Assembly (NCBI GenBank): GCA_030765045.1
Contig: CM060962.1
Location: forward strand, 217,827,655-217,891,654
Reading direction: 5' to 3'
DNA from: Tenodera sinensis
Lineage: Eukaryota > Arthropoda > Insecta > Mantodea > Mantidae
DNA: 64,000 nt
Below the pieces are notes generated by a model, which made no database searches, was not told the DNA's origin, and was given only the letters and a program-made list of their open reading frames with translations. This document shows positions 45,901 to 56,130 of the stretch, piece by piece; positions within the stretch are counted from its first letter, which is position 1; each line of letters starts with the position of its first letter. The position numbers and the translations under genes were made by a program.

Positions 45901-48900
45901 ACAGCTTTTCATTGGAGTAGTAATGTTTAGGTCTGACATTGGTCTTCCTTCCTGCAGAACTTTAACCCTTGCAGTACCGAGTGATTTAGCTACTTATGCC
46001 GTTCTTCCTCTAATTCGAAACCGGTTTAGATTACGCGGTCTTGGACCACTTCAGCCTGCTGGCTTGAATAGCAATGATCGTTGAGGCAACACGTAGTGCA
46101 CTGGCCACGAACTCAAACCCTGAGGTCGAGTCTCGGCAACCGCAGTCAAATGTGCCTGTGGTAAAGGACGGGAAGGCCCACATAAAATAATCGGTGTGAT
46201 GGCACGCGTGGATGATGACGGGGTATCATTTTACTGCGGTTGCATGCATTTTGCATCTTTTTTTAAAAAAAACACCACAATATAAATCGTAAAAAAAAGT
46301 AATTTGTTACAATTCAAATAAGTCTCAAATACGTATGTTTAATTGCTGACAGATAGTATAACAAGAATATATGATAAAAACAGCTAAAAGCAGTACAAAT
46401 AGGAAAAAAAGCCTATGTCCATGATCATGGACACCGGAACTGAAAGGGTTAAGATTTTCTTCATAATTTCTAGAAGAAAAACTTCGTGAGATAACATTGC
46501 ACACATTGTAGAAGCGTTTCCAGAATCTCGCAATACAAACGTTTGTAGTGCATTTTCCTATTCAAACCATCACTGCTGGTATGGCGTTTCGTAGGTGGTG
46601 GATCACCAATGGCTTCGTCAACTTTGTCCCATACTTCAGGTTTACAAGTTCTACATAATTCCCCTTTCTGCTGGATTCTGATGACTCATCGTGACCCATA
46701 AATGCCAGCTCCTGTTTCCCCAAAAAACAAATAATTTCAATTAGGCGTTTCATTACTTCTCTGTGTTTTCTTACTAGTTCGTTGTGTCCCCAAAATTTTC
46801 GTACACAGCTTTTCATTGGAGTAGTAATGTTTAGGTCTGACATTGGTCTTCCTTCCTGCAGAACTTTAACCCTTGCGGTACCGAGTGATTTAGCTACTTA
46901 TGCCGTTCTTCCTCTAATTCGAAACCGGTTTAGATTAGGCGGTCTGGAACACCTTCAGCCTGCTGGCTTGAATAGCCATGATCGTTGAGGCAACACGTAG
47001 GGCACTAGCCAGGCACTCAAAGCCTGAGGTCATGAGTTCGAGTCTCGGCAACCGCAGTCAAATGTGCCTGTGATAAAGGACGGGGAGGGCCCACGTAAAA
47101 TAGTCGGTAAGGTGGCACGCGTGGATGAACCAGAACCTCGCAATACAAACGTTTGTAGTGCATTTTGCTATTCAAACCATCACTGCTGGTATGGCGTTTC
47201 GTAAGTGGTGGATCACCAATGGCTTCGTCAGCTTTGTCCCATACTTCAGGTTTAAAAGTCTCAAATCCGTATGTTTATTTGGTGACAGACAGTATAACAA
47301 GAGTATATGATACAAAGAGCTAAAGCTAGTACAAGTAGGAAAAAAATGCTCTATGTCCATGATCATGCACACCGGAACCGAAAGGGTTAATATTTTCTTC
47401 ATAATTTCTAGAAGAAAAACTTCATGAGATAACATTGCACACATTGTAGAAGCGTTTCCAGAATCTCGCAATACAAACGTTTGTAGTGCATTTTCCTATT
47501 CAAACCATCACTGCTGGTATGGCATTTCGTAGGTGGTGGATCACCAACGGCTTCGTCAACTTTGTCCCAACTTCAGGTTTACAAGTTCTACATAATACCC
47601 CTTTCTGCTGGATTCTGATGACTCATCGTGACCCCTATATGCAAACTCCTGTTTCCCCAAAAGCAAACAATTTCAATTAGGCGTTTCATTACTTCTCTGT
47701 TTTTTCTTACTAGTTCGTTCTATCCCCAAAATTTTATTACACAGCTTTTCATTGGAGTAGTAATGTTTAGGTCTGACATTGGTCTTCCTTCCTGCAGAAC
47801 TTTAACCCTTGCAGTACCGAGTGATTTAGCTACTTATGCCGTTCTTCCTCTAATTCGAAACCGGTTTAGATTACGCAGTCTTGGACCACTTCAGCCTGCT
47901 GGCTTGAATAGCCATGATCGTTGAGGCAACACGTAGTGCACTGGCCACGAACTCAAACCCTGAGGTCGAGTCTCGGCAACCGCAGTCAAATGTGCCTGTG
48001 GTAAAGGACGGGGAAGGCCCACATAAAATAATCGGTGTTATGGCACGCGTGGATGATGACGGGGTATCATTTGACTGCGGTTGCATGGATTTTGCATCTT
48101 TTCTTAAAAAAAAAACACCACAATATAAATTGTAAAAAAAAGTAATTTGTTGCAATTCAAATAAGTCTCAAATACGTATGTTTAATTGGTGACAGATAGT
48201 ATAACAAGAATATATGATAAAAACAGCTAAAAGTAGTACAAATAGGAAAAAAAAGCCTATGTCCATGATCATGGACACCGGAACTGAAAGGGTTAATATT
48301 TTCTTCATAATTTCTAGAAGAAAAACTTCGTGAGATAACATTGCATACATTGTAGAAGCGTTTCCAGAACCTGGCAATACAAACGTTTGTAGTGCATTTT
48401 CCTATTCAAACCATCACTGCTGGTATGGCGTTTCGTAGGTGGTGGATCACCAATGGCTTCGTCAACTTTGTCCCATACTTCAGGTTTACAAGTTCTACAT
48501 AATTCCCCTTTCTGCTGGATTCTGATGACTCATCGTGACCCCTAAATGCTAACTCCTGTTTCCCCAAAAAACAAACAATTTCAATTAGGCGTTTCATTAC
48601 TTCTCTGTTTTTTTTTACTAGTTCGTTGTGTCCCCAAAATTTTCGTACACAGCTTTTCATTGGAGTAGTAATGTTTAGGTCTGACATTGGTCTTCCTTCC
48701 TGCAGAACATTAACCCTTGTAGTACCGAGTGATTTAGCTACTTATGCCGTTCTTCCTCTAATTCGAAACCGGTTTAGATTAGGCGGTCTGGAACACCTTC
48801 AGCCTGCTGGCTTGAATAGCCATGATCGTTGAGGCAACACGTAGGGCACTAGCCAGGCACTCAAAGCCTGAGGTCATGAGTTCGAGTCTCGGCAACCGCA

Positions 48901-50230
48901 GTCAAATGTGCCTGTGATAAAGGACGGGGAGGGCCCACGTAAAATAATCGGTAAGATGGCACGCGTGGATGAACCAGAACCTCGCAATACAAACGTTTGT
49001 AGTGCATTTTGCTATTCAAACCATCACTGCTGGTATGGCGTTTCGTAGGTGGTGGATCACCAATGGCTTCGTCAGCTTTGTCCCATACTTCAGGTTTAAA
49101 AGTCTCAAATCCGTATGTTTATTTGGTGACAGACAGTATAACAAGAGTATATGATACAAAGAGCTAAAGCTAGTACAAATAGGAAAAAAATGCTCTATGT
49201 CCATGATCATGCACACCGGAACCGAAAGGGTTAATATTTTCTTCATAATTTCTAGAAGAAAAACTTCATGAGATAACATTGCACACATTGTAGAAGCGTT
49301 TCCAGAATCTCGCAATACAAACGTTTGTAGTGCATTTTCCTATTCAAACCATCACTGCTGGTATGGCATTTCGTAGGTGGTGGATCACCAACGGCTTCGT
49401 CAACTTTGTCCCATACTTCAGGTTTACAAGTTCTACATAATTCCCCTTGCTGCTGGATTCTGATGACTCATCGTGACCCCTAAATGCTAACTCCTGTTTC
49501 CCCCAAAACAAACAATATCAATTAGGCGTTTCATTAATTCTCTGTTTTTTCTTACTAGTTCGTTGTGTCCCCAAAATTTTCGTACACAGCTTTTCATTGG
49601 AGTAGTAATGTTTAGGTCTGACATTGGTCTTCCTTCTTGCAGAACTTTAACCCTTGCAGTACCGAGTGATTTAGCTACTTATGCCGTTCTTCCTCTAATT
49701 CGAAACCGGTTTAGATTACGCAGTCTTGGACCACTTCAGCCTGCTGGCTTGAATAGCCATGATCGTTGAGGCAACACGTAGTGCACTGGCCACGAACTCA
49801 AACCCTGAGGTCGAGTCTCGGCAACCGCAGTCAAATGTGCCTGTGGTAAAGGACGGGGAAGGCCCACATAAAATAATCGGTGTTATGGCACGCGTGGATG
49901 ATGACGGGGTATCATTTGACTGCGGTTGCATGGATTTTGCATCTTTTCTTAAAAAAAAAACACCACAATATAAATTGTAAAAAAAAGTAATTTGTTGCAA
50001 TTCAAATAAGTCTCAAATACGTATGTTTAATTGGTGACAGATAGTATAACAAGAATATATGATAAAAACAGCTAAAAGTAGTACAAATAGGAAAAAAAAG
50101 CCTATGTCCATGATCATGGACACCGGAACTGAAAGGGTTAATATTTTCTTCATAATTTCTAGAAGAAAAACTTCGTGAGATAACATTGCATACATTGTAG
50201 AAGCGTTTCCAGAACCTGGCAATACAAACG

Positions 50231-50760
50231 TTTGTAGTGCATTTTCCTATTCAAACCATCACTGCTGGTATGGCGTTTCGTAGGTGGTGGATCACCAATG
50301 GCTTCGTCAACTTTGTCCTATGCTTCATCGAAGGAATTGCGCTTCTCTTCTAAGGCCCTCTGAAATTCTGTAACTTTCAATAAGCAATATTCAATATCAG
50401 ATGACTTTGCTTGGAGAATATCATACAGTGTCCGTGATGGGGCATACTATCGCAAACATCTCTAACATTAATTTGAAGGTGAAATTCTACATTTGTGCTT
50501 ACGAAACCGCGTGCAGCAGTATAAGTATCTCGATCCCATTTATCATCTGCATTTGCAATTGTTTCAAACAATGAAAAAAGTTGTTTTCTGAAGTCATATA
50601 TTCTTTCCACCAAACGAGAGCTGTAGCTCCAGCGCGTTTGCGAAACATGCAGCAATCTTCTGTGTATCTCATTATCCAGGGCCTCAGTTCTCTTAGAAGA
50701 CGTGGGAAAAAATGTTGCTGTTCCATTAACAGTCATGAAGAATATCCTGCATTTCTGCCT
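50231..50760 (-). pseudogene. hAT transposase middle-to-C-terminal fragment
   Basis: At the right end of the array core the monomer runs into longer transposase sequence. Minus-strand reading: QKCRIFFMTVNGTATFFPTS, then RRLLHVSQTRWSYSSRLVER, FSLFETIANADDKWDRD, a frameshifted stretch over the MLEMFAI region, then KSSDIEYCLLKVTEFQRALE. SQTRW.YSSRLV is a conserved landmark of ZMYM1-type hAT transposases. The catalytic positions cannot be placed with confidence. Broken by frameshifts. Confidence 0.82.
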
Positions 50761-50948
50761 GCTGGCTTGAATAGCCATGATGGTTGAGGCAAAACGTAGT
50801 GCACTGGCCACGCACTCAAAGCCTGAGGTCATGAGTTCGAGTCTCGGCAACCGGAGTCAAATGTGCCTGTGATAAAGGACGGGGAGGGCCCACGTAAAAT
50901 AATCGGTAAGATGGCACGCGTTGATGAACCAGAACCTCGCAATACAAA

Positions 50949-51320
50949 CTCATTATCCAGGGCCTCAGCTCTCTTAGAAGACGTGGGAAAAAATGTTGCT
51001 ATTCCATTAACAGTCATGAAGAATATCCTGCATTTCTGCCTGCTGGCTTGAATAGCCATGATCGTTGAGGCAAAACGTAGTGCACTGGCCACGCACTGAA
51101 AGCCTGAGGTCATGAGTTCGAGTCTCGACAACAGCAGTCAAATGTACCTGTGGTAAAGGACGGGGAGGTCCCACGTAACATCATCGGTGTGATGGCACGC
51201 GTGGATGATGACGGGGTGTCATTTGACTGCTGTTGCATGGAATTGACATCTTTTCTTTAAAAAAAAAACACTACAATATAAATTGTAAAAAAAATAATTT
51301 TTTACAATTCAAATAAGTCT
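50949..51320. repeat. duplicated hAT-SINE segment next to the array
   Basis: The sequence TCATTATCCAGGGCCTCAG through the SINE head repeats the arrangement at 50667-50935. The first copy ends in the truncated SINE joined to AACCTCGCAATACAAA; the second has the full SINE with A-run (51255) and continues into the MITE right part. The two copies show both SINE endings seen in the array's long and short monomers. Confidence 0.8.
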
Positions 51321-52401
51321 CAAACACGTATGTTTAATTGGTGACGGGCAATATCACAGGAATATATGATAAAAACAGCTAAATCTAGTATAAATAGGAA
51401 AAACATGCCTATGTCCATGATCATGGACACCGGAACTGAAAGGGTTAATATTTTCTTCATAATTTCTAGAAGAAAAACTTCGTGAGATAACATGGCACAC
51501 ATTGTAGAAGCGTTTCCAGAACCTCGCAATACAAACCTTTGTAGTGCATTTTCCTATTCAAACCATCACTGCTGGTATGGCGTTTCGTAGGTGGTGGATC
51601 ACCAATGGCTTCGTCAGCTTTGTCCCATACTTCAGGTTTACAAGTTCTACATAATTCCCCTTGCTGCTGGATTCTGATGACTCATCGCGACCCCTAAATG
51701 CTAACCCCTGTTTCCCCCAAGACAAACAATATCAATTAGGCGTTTCATTAGTTCTCTGTTTTTTCTTACTAGTTCGATGTTTCCCCAAAATTTTTTTACA
51801 CAGCTTTTCATTGGAGTAGTAATGTTTAGGTCTGGCATTGGTCTTCCTTCCTGCACAACTTTAACCCTTTCAGTACCGAGTGATTTTGCTACTTATGCCG
51901 TTCTTCCTCTAATTCGAAACCGGTTTAGATTAGGCGATCTGGGACACCTTCAGCCTGCTGGCTTGAACAGCCATGATCGTTGAGGCAACACGTAGGGCAG
52001 TGGCCACGCACTCAAACCCTGAGGTCATGAGTTCGAGTCTCGGCAACCGCAGTCAAATGTGCCTGTGATAAAGGACGGGGAGGACCCACGTAAAATAACC
52101 GGTGCGATGGCACGCGTGGATGAACCAGAACCTCGCAATACAAACGCTTGTAGTGCATTTTCCTATTCAAACCATCACTGCTGGTATGGCGTTTCGTAGG
52201 TGGTGGATCACCAATGGCTTCGTCAACTTTGTCCCATACTTCAGGTTTACAAGTCTCAAATAGGTATGTTTAATTGGTGACAGACAGTATAACAAGAATA
52301 TATGATAAAAACAGCTAAAACTAGTACAAATAGGAAAAAAATGCCCATTTCCATGATGATGGACACCGGAACTGAAAGGGTTAATATTTTCTTCATAATT
52401 T

Positions 52402-52990
52402 CTAGAACAAAAACTTCGTGAGATAATATTGCGCACATTGTAGAAGCGTTTCCAGAACCTCGCAATACAAAAGTTTGTAGTGCATTTTCCTATTCAAACC
52501 ATCACTGCTCGTATGGCATTTCTTAGGTGGTGGATCACCAATGGCTTCGTCAACTTTGTCCCATACTTCATCGAAGGAATTGCGCTTCTCTTCTAAGGCC
52601 CTCTGAGATTCTGTAGCTTTCAATAAGCAATATCCAATATCAGATGACTTTGCTTGGAGAATATCACACAGTGTCCGTGATGGGGAATATTATAGCAAAC
52701 ATCTCTAACATAAATATGAAGGTGAAATCCTCCATGGTGCTTACGAAACCGCGTGCAGCAATATAAATATCTCGATCCCATTTATCATCTGCATTTGCAA
52801 TAGTTTCAAACAATGAAAAAAGTTCTTTTCTGAATTCATATATTCTTTCCACCAAACGAGAGCTGTAGCTCCAGCGCGTTTGCGAAACATGCGGCAATGT
52901 TCTGTGTATCTCATTATCCAGGGCCTCAGTTGTCTTAGAAGACTTGGGGAAAATGTTGCTATTCCACTAACAGTCATGAAGAATGTCCTG
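52402..52990 (-). pseudogene. hAT transposase fragment, right end of array
   Basis: Minus-strand reading: ECRTFFMTVSGIATF, HVSQTRWSYSSRLVERIYEF, RKELFSLFETIANADDKWDR, FVSTMEDFTFIFMLEMFAII and FPITDTV (stop by frameshift), then KSSDIGYCLLKATESQRALE, NSFDEVWDKVDEAIGDPPPK and LNRKMHYKLLYCEVLETLL. It corresponds to the 18145-18947 copy plus about 150 further N-terminal residues. The same frameshift after TDTV/MGTV appears in this and the left copy, so the parental transposase was already defective. Confidence 0.85.
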
Positions 52991-53499
52991 CATTCCTGCC
53001 TGCTGGCTTGAATAGCCATGATCGTTGAGGCAACACGTAGTGCACTGGCCACGCACTCAAAGCCTGAGGTCATGAGTTCGAGTCTCGGCAACCGGAGTCA
53101 AATGTGCCTGTGGTAAAGGACGGGGAGGTCTCACGTAAAATAATCGGTGTGATGGCACGCGTGGATGATGACGGGGTATCATTTGACTGCGGTTGCATGG
53201 ATTTAGCATGGATCTTTTCTTAAAAAAACAGTACAATATAAATTGTAAAAAAATAATTTTTTACAATTCAATTAAGTCTCAAATACCTATGTTTAATTGG
53301 TGACAGACAGTATAACAAGAGTATATGATTAAAACAGCTAAAACTAGTACAAATAGGAAAAAAATGGCTATGTCCATGATCATGGACAGCGGAACTGAAA
53401 GGATTAATATCTTCTTCATAATTTCTAGAAGAAAAACTTCGTGAAATAACATTGCACACAATGCAACCATCCGCGTCTGCAGTTCTGCCCTCCAAAGAA

Positions 53500-54050
53500 A
53501 GCGAGATTCCATATGTCCTCCCCTCTCCAAGTTTTTAGGTCCAAGCTGAAAGCACTAGTGTACGCACGGTTTCAAACTGCTTACCTTGCTCTAGCACGGC
53601 ACGTAGTAAACTATCTGAAAATCTATCATAAATCAACTGTTAACAAGATGACAGTGATATCGCACTTGCCATCGAATAATAAAGCTAAACTCACTGCAAA
53701 AAGTCACGCGTTACTTATGTATTCACTTGAAATACCTTCACTTATTAAACTGCGACAATGCTGGAAGGCCATTCGCCTAGACCCGCACTGAACACATGTG
53801 CTTGTCTTGAGCCAATGCCGCGATGGCGCCCGAGCTGAACCGAAAACCTACTGAAACGAGTCCGCACGGACACAGTGCGTTGTTGCACGCATGATTACAC
53901 GTATTGAGAACGTATCGTACAGTAAAACGGAAATCTTAGTTCAGGTCAACTGCAGTAGCCAAGCGCTTAACATAGAATCAGAACATGCTGCTAGATAATA
54001 TAATATAAATAATTTTGTAGTATTGTACACTGCTTACCTTGCGTACATGG
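53500..54050 (-). promoter_or_regulatory. hAT 5' region, partly CpG-rich
   Basis: Between the last array unit and the right terminal repeat lies unique sequence. It includes a GC/CpG-rich stretch at about 53795-53895 and no supported reading frame. By position it is the 5' untranslated and promoter side of the minus-strand transposase. The first array unit joins it at about 53462, inside GCACACAATGCAACC. Confidence 0.45.
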
Positions 54051-54064
54051 ACCACACGCCACTG
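54024..54064. repeat. hAT terminal inverted repeat, right end
   Basis: ACCACACGCCACTG (54051-54064) is the perfect inverse of the first 14 bases at 17985. TGCTTACC at about 54031 is the inverse of the second shared block. Confidence 0.88.
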
Positions 54065-54072
54065 ACTCCCTC
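54065..54072. repeat. 8-bp target site duplication, right copy
   Basis: ACTCCCTC, identical to 17977-17984, immediately outside the terminal repeat. Confidence 0.9.
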
Positions 54073-54300
54073 TTCTACAAACAATCCACACATTTTTTTC
54101 CATACAGTTGAAATATAAGTGCAACATATAATATTCACACGTTTTTCTACTCATTTTTGTTTTACTAAACACAATCACATTTCTTTCACTACTCCCGCTT
54201 TGGCGAACAATCACAAACAATTCATACAATTTCTATATGATTGAAACAGAAATGCGTAGTACCTTCACATGGCTTTACCAACCAGCTTTTCTTCCTGTAG
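54073..54300 (+). repeat. degenerate repeat tract, continuation after the hAT element
   Basis: TTCTACAAACAATCCACAC, TTGAAATATAAGTGCAACAT, ATTCACACGTTTTTCTACTC and CAATTCATACAATTTC match the phrase order of the tract at 16350-17984. The hAT element therefore landed inside this repeat. Confidence 0.75.
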
Positions 54301-54393
54301 TATTTGTTATTGTTCAAAAGTGCTTTTGCTTAGTGTTGCTCCAGTGTTTTAATAAAAAATAAAGAAATACTTAAAATAAAGTAATCACAAGAG

Positions 54394-54783
54394 ATGTCAG
54401 GAGTATGCCGAAAAGCACGATATGGAACAGTTGATGAAAGAAATGTTAGCCAAGATGGACATAATGGGAAATAAAATGAATTCCGGAATGTGACAGAGGA
54501 AGCAAATATGAAAACCGAATTGGAAAAATGTAAACTACGGAATAGAAAATATAGGAACAAAACTGGACAAAATGGAAACAAAAATGGAAGGCAAATTGAA
54601 AATGTAAACTCCAAAACAGAAAAGATGAAGACAGGAACGTCTAATATGAAGATAGATCTATCGGAGAATACTAACGAGCGACTGGCCAGGGTAATGGAAG
54701 CCATGGAAGAACTCGACGGAAAGATGAAGGACCTTGGCGAACGTGTTAACGCCCTGCAGTCAATCGCAGCAGCAAGCAACTGA
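54394..54783 (+). pseudogene. short coiled-coil frame, frameshifted
   Basis: The upstream frame reads EYAEKHDMEQLMKEMLAKMD followed by a stop. After a shift the frame reads TEEANMKTELEKCK, then NERLARVMEAMEELDGKMKD and ALQSIAAASN, ending TGA at 54781. The heptad-like spacing of Leu/Met and many charged residues suggest a coiled coil like the N terminus of retroelement gag/ORF1 proteins. A stretch at about 54838-54890 (GGGGGAGGCCTGCGTTCAG...) resembles the 3' end of insect LINEs. No host role is suggested. Confidence 0.45.
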
Positions 54784-55031
54784 ACTCCATAATGGAACAA
54801 ATGCTCAACGAAAACGTAAAACTGGGTGGATATCTATGGGGGAGGCCTGCGTTCAGCAGTAGACGTCTTACAGCTTAAATGATGCTGTTTATGAAATATT
54901 TGTATCTCGGAAATGACTCTTCACAATTGCGACTAAAATTGATTTTTAGTTAACGTTTTGACTTTCAGTTTCTCTAAATAAGTATCTTCTCCCACAAAAA
55001 ACAACATTTCACAAAAACAGAGGCGAAAAAC

Positions 55032-55048
55032 ACCGAGCAAAGCTCGGT
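55032..55048 (+). other. GC hairpin, possible Helitron-type 3' terminus
   Basis: ACCGAGCAAAGCTCGGT forms a 7-bp stem with a 3-base loop, followed by CACCCAGGTATAAT. Short GC hairpins just before the 3' end are typical of Helitron and Helentron elements. With the repeat tract upstream it may mark the end of such an element, into which the hAT inserted. No Rep/helicase frame is present. Confidence 0.35.
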
Positions 55049-55330
55049 CACCCAGGTATAATGTTTGTAAATTTACTGCATGGAAAATTTTACTCAATTT
55101 GAATTTAATCTCATTGCAGAATAAATATACTTTGTTGGACGAAGAAAAGTTTTACGGGTATCAGTCACAAAATATTGGCAAATTTGTTGTACCACTCTAC
55201 TTTTATATTTTTTGAGATAATGATTCTCTTTCATTTATACACTTTCACATTCCCTTAAATTTTCCTGTTCATAGTTGGTTTTTAACCTTGTATTTATTTA
55301 AGATGCCGAACAACAGACAATAAGCTAAAG

Positions 55331-55674
55331 CAGGCATAGGCAAAATCGGCTCAAAGGTGCCACTCCACCAAAGCACATTCTTGCCTCATTCCAACAGCCC
55401 TTCCTCCCCTTCACTGGTGTTCAGGTTCCAACATGCCTCATTCAGTGGTGAGCATGGCTTTGTTGGAATGTCTATTTCATGAAGAGTGGTAGAGAGAATT
55501 TGCTGTTATAAAACCATGAGAATTTGCTGTTTAATATGCAGATTTCAATTTGCAAATATCAAGCATTACAATATCAAACGCCACTTTGATCGGATGCAAA
55601 AATCAAACTTTGGTGACCTTATAGGCATTTATTTTCAATTTCAAAAGGTAATTTCTGAATACTCATGTTTGTAA
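55331..55674 (+). mobile_element. hAT-type transposon 5' end with zinc-finger fragment
   Basis: CAGGCATAGGCAAAATCGGC (55331) resembles the CAGGGGTGGGCAAA ends of Charlie/Zaphod-like hAT elements. Downstream (about 55486-55650) the frame reads CCLICRFQFANIKHYNIKRHF then DRMQKSNFGDL, a C2-H2 BED-like finger (C..C, then H and H) of the GTF2IRD2/ZBED5-type transposases. It is then lost at a stop. Only the 5' ~320 bp is present; the matching 3' end was not found. Confidence 0.6.
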
Positions 55675-55799
55675 AGATATACAAGAGGCAATATGATTCC
55701 ATTTTTAGGTTAAATTATTAAACTTTTTAGGGGTTTAGCTTTCTTCTTCTTTATCTGATTACCCTCCCCTTATATAGGACTTACACTCTCTAGGACTTA

Positions 55800-56130
55800 A
55801 AAGCCAGTGCCTAGGGTCAGACACCTGTTGAGAAGCAGACAGACTTATGAACCGGACAGAGTGAAGACCTGGAAGCGGGTGATTAGGCAAGCATCAGTTA
55901 TAATATTGAGGAAGAGGATGATTAGAAATGTAGGTGAAATCAATGAATGGAAAAGTGATGATGGAGCAATAGGTGGAATGAGTGACAGGGGAAACCAGAG
56001 AACCTAGAGATAACCCACCGAGACGCCACATTGTCCACCACGAATAGCACATGCTGGACCCTCGGATCGAAACCTAGCCACCTAGGTCGTGGGCAAATGG
56101 TCTAAAAACTCGACTACAGCGCCTCCTGGG
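55800..56130 (-). repeat. tRNA-derived SINE, minus strand
   Basis: Read on minus from 56130: GGCGCTGTAGTCGAG, then an anticodon-arm-like stretch, then the B box GGTTTCGATCCGAGG (56060-56074), close to GGTTCGANTCC. A body of about 240 bp follows, with TGTGGCGTCTCGGTGGG and TTCATAAGTCTGTCTGC. It ends without a clear A-tail, so the copy is old or 3'-truncated. Confidence 0.6.

Larger units (their letters stand above)
27255..50330. repeat. array core: 25 consecutive monomers of two length classes
   Basis: Measured at the marker ACAAGTTCTACATAAT, monomers start at 27255, 28161, 29065, 29971, 30909, 31847, 32751, 33689, 34626, 35564, 36501, 37404, 38342, 39280, 40183, 41121, 42024, 42961, 43867, 44804, 45741, 46644, 47581, 48488 and 49426, with the junction to transposase at 50330. 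Spacings fall into two classes: 903-907 bp (short form, 11 intervals) and 937-938 bp (long form, 14 intervals). Copies differ by few substitutions, so amplification was recent. The long form carries two copies of the hAT C-terminal fragment and lacks the tail of the tRNA-like segment; the short form carries one copy and the full tail. Confidence 0.95.
24979..53480. repeat. tandem array of ~0.9 kb composite monomers (whole array with irregular edges)
   Basis: The region is dominated by one composite unit. The hAT-derived segment containing CAATGGCTTCGTCA occurs roughly 47 times between 25070 and 52550. Edges are irregular: 24979-27254 has shortened units lacking some modules, and 50330-53480 has larger hAT transposase pieces, an extra ~280 bp duplication (50667-50948 repeated at 50949-51230), and shortened units. 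Apparent small proteins on both strands are repeated shadows of the monomer and are not genes. Confidence 0.95.
17985..54064 (-). mobile_element. giant (36.08 kb) hAT-superfamily element with internal tandem array
   Basis: The left end begins CAGTGGCGTGTGGTGAAGG and the right end is the inverse of CAGTGGCGTGTGGTCCATG. The first 14 bases are identical, with a second shared block GGTAAGCA further in. Both ends abut the same 8-bp duplication ACTCCCTC, and the sequences outside are the same repeat family in register. Transposase fragments of the ZMYM1/DUF4371-hAT type lie inside, all on the minus strand, with the C-terminal domain next to the left end and the 5' region next to the right end, as expected for one element. 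Typical hAT elements are a few kilobases. The excess is an inserted LINE and a ~25 kb tandem array built largely from the element itself. No intact transposase remains. Confidence 0.85.

Noticed and set aside
27255..50330. CRISPR-like array
   Set aside because: The repeats are ~0.9 kb composite units without short direct repeats and unique spacers, in a eukaryotic context.
25164..53530. Dozens of recurring 60-99 codon frames in the array (for example those starting MRDSGNASTM or MCPQNF)
   Set aside because: They are frame shadows of the repeated monomer. The real coding ancestry is the minus-strand hAT reading NREVMKRLIEIVCFLGKQ and EVWDKVDEA. None has a consistent start context or an independent domain.
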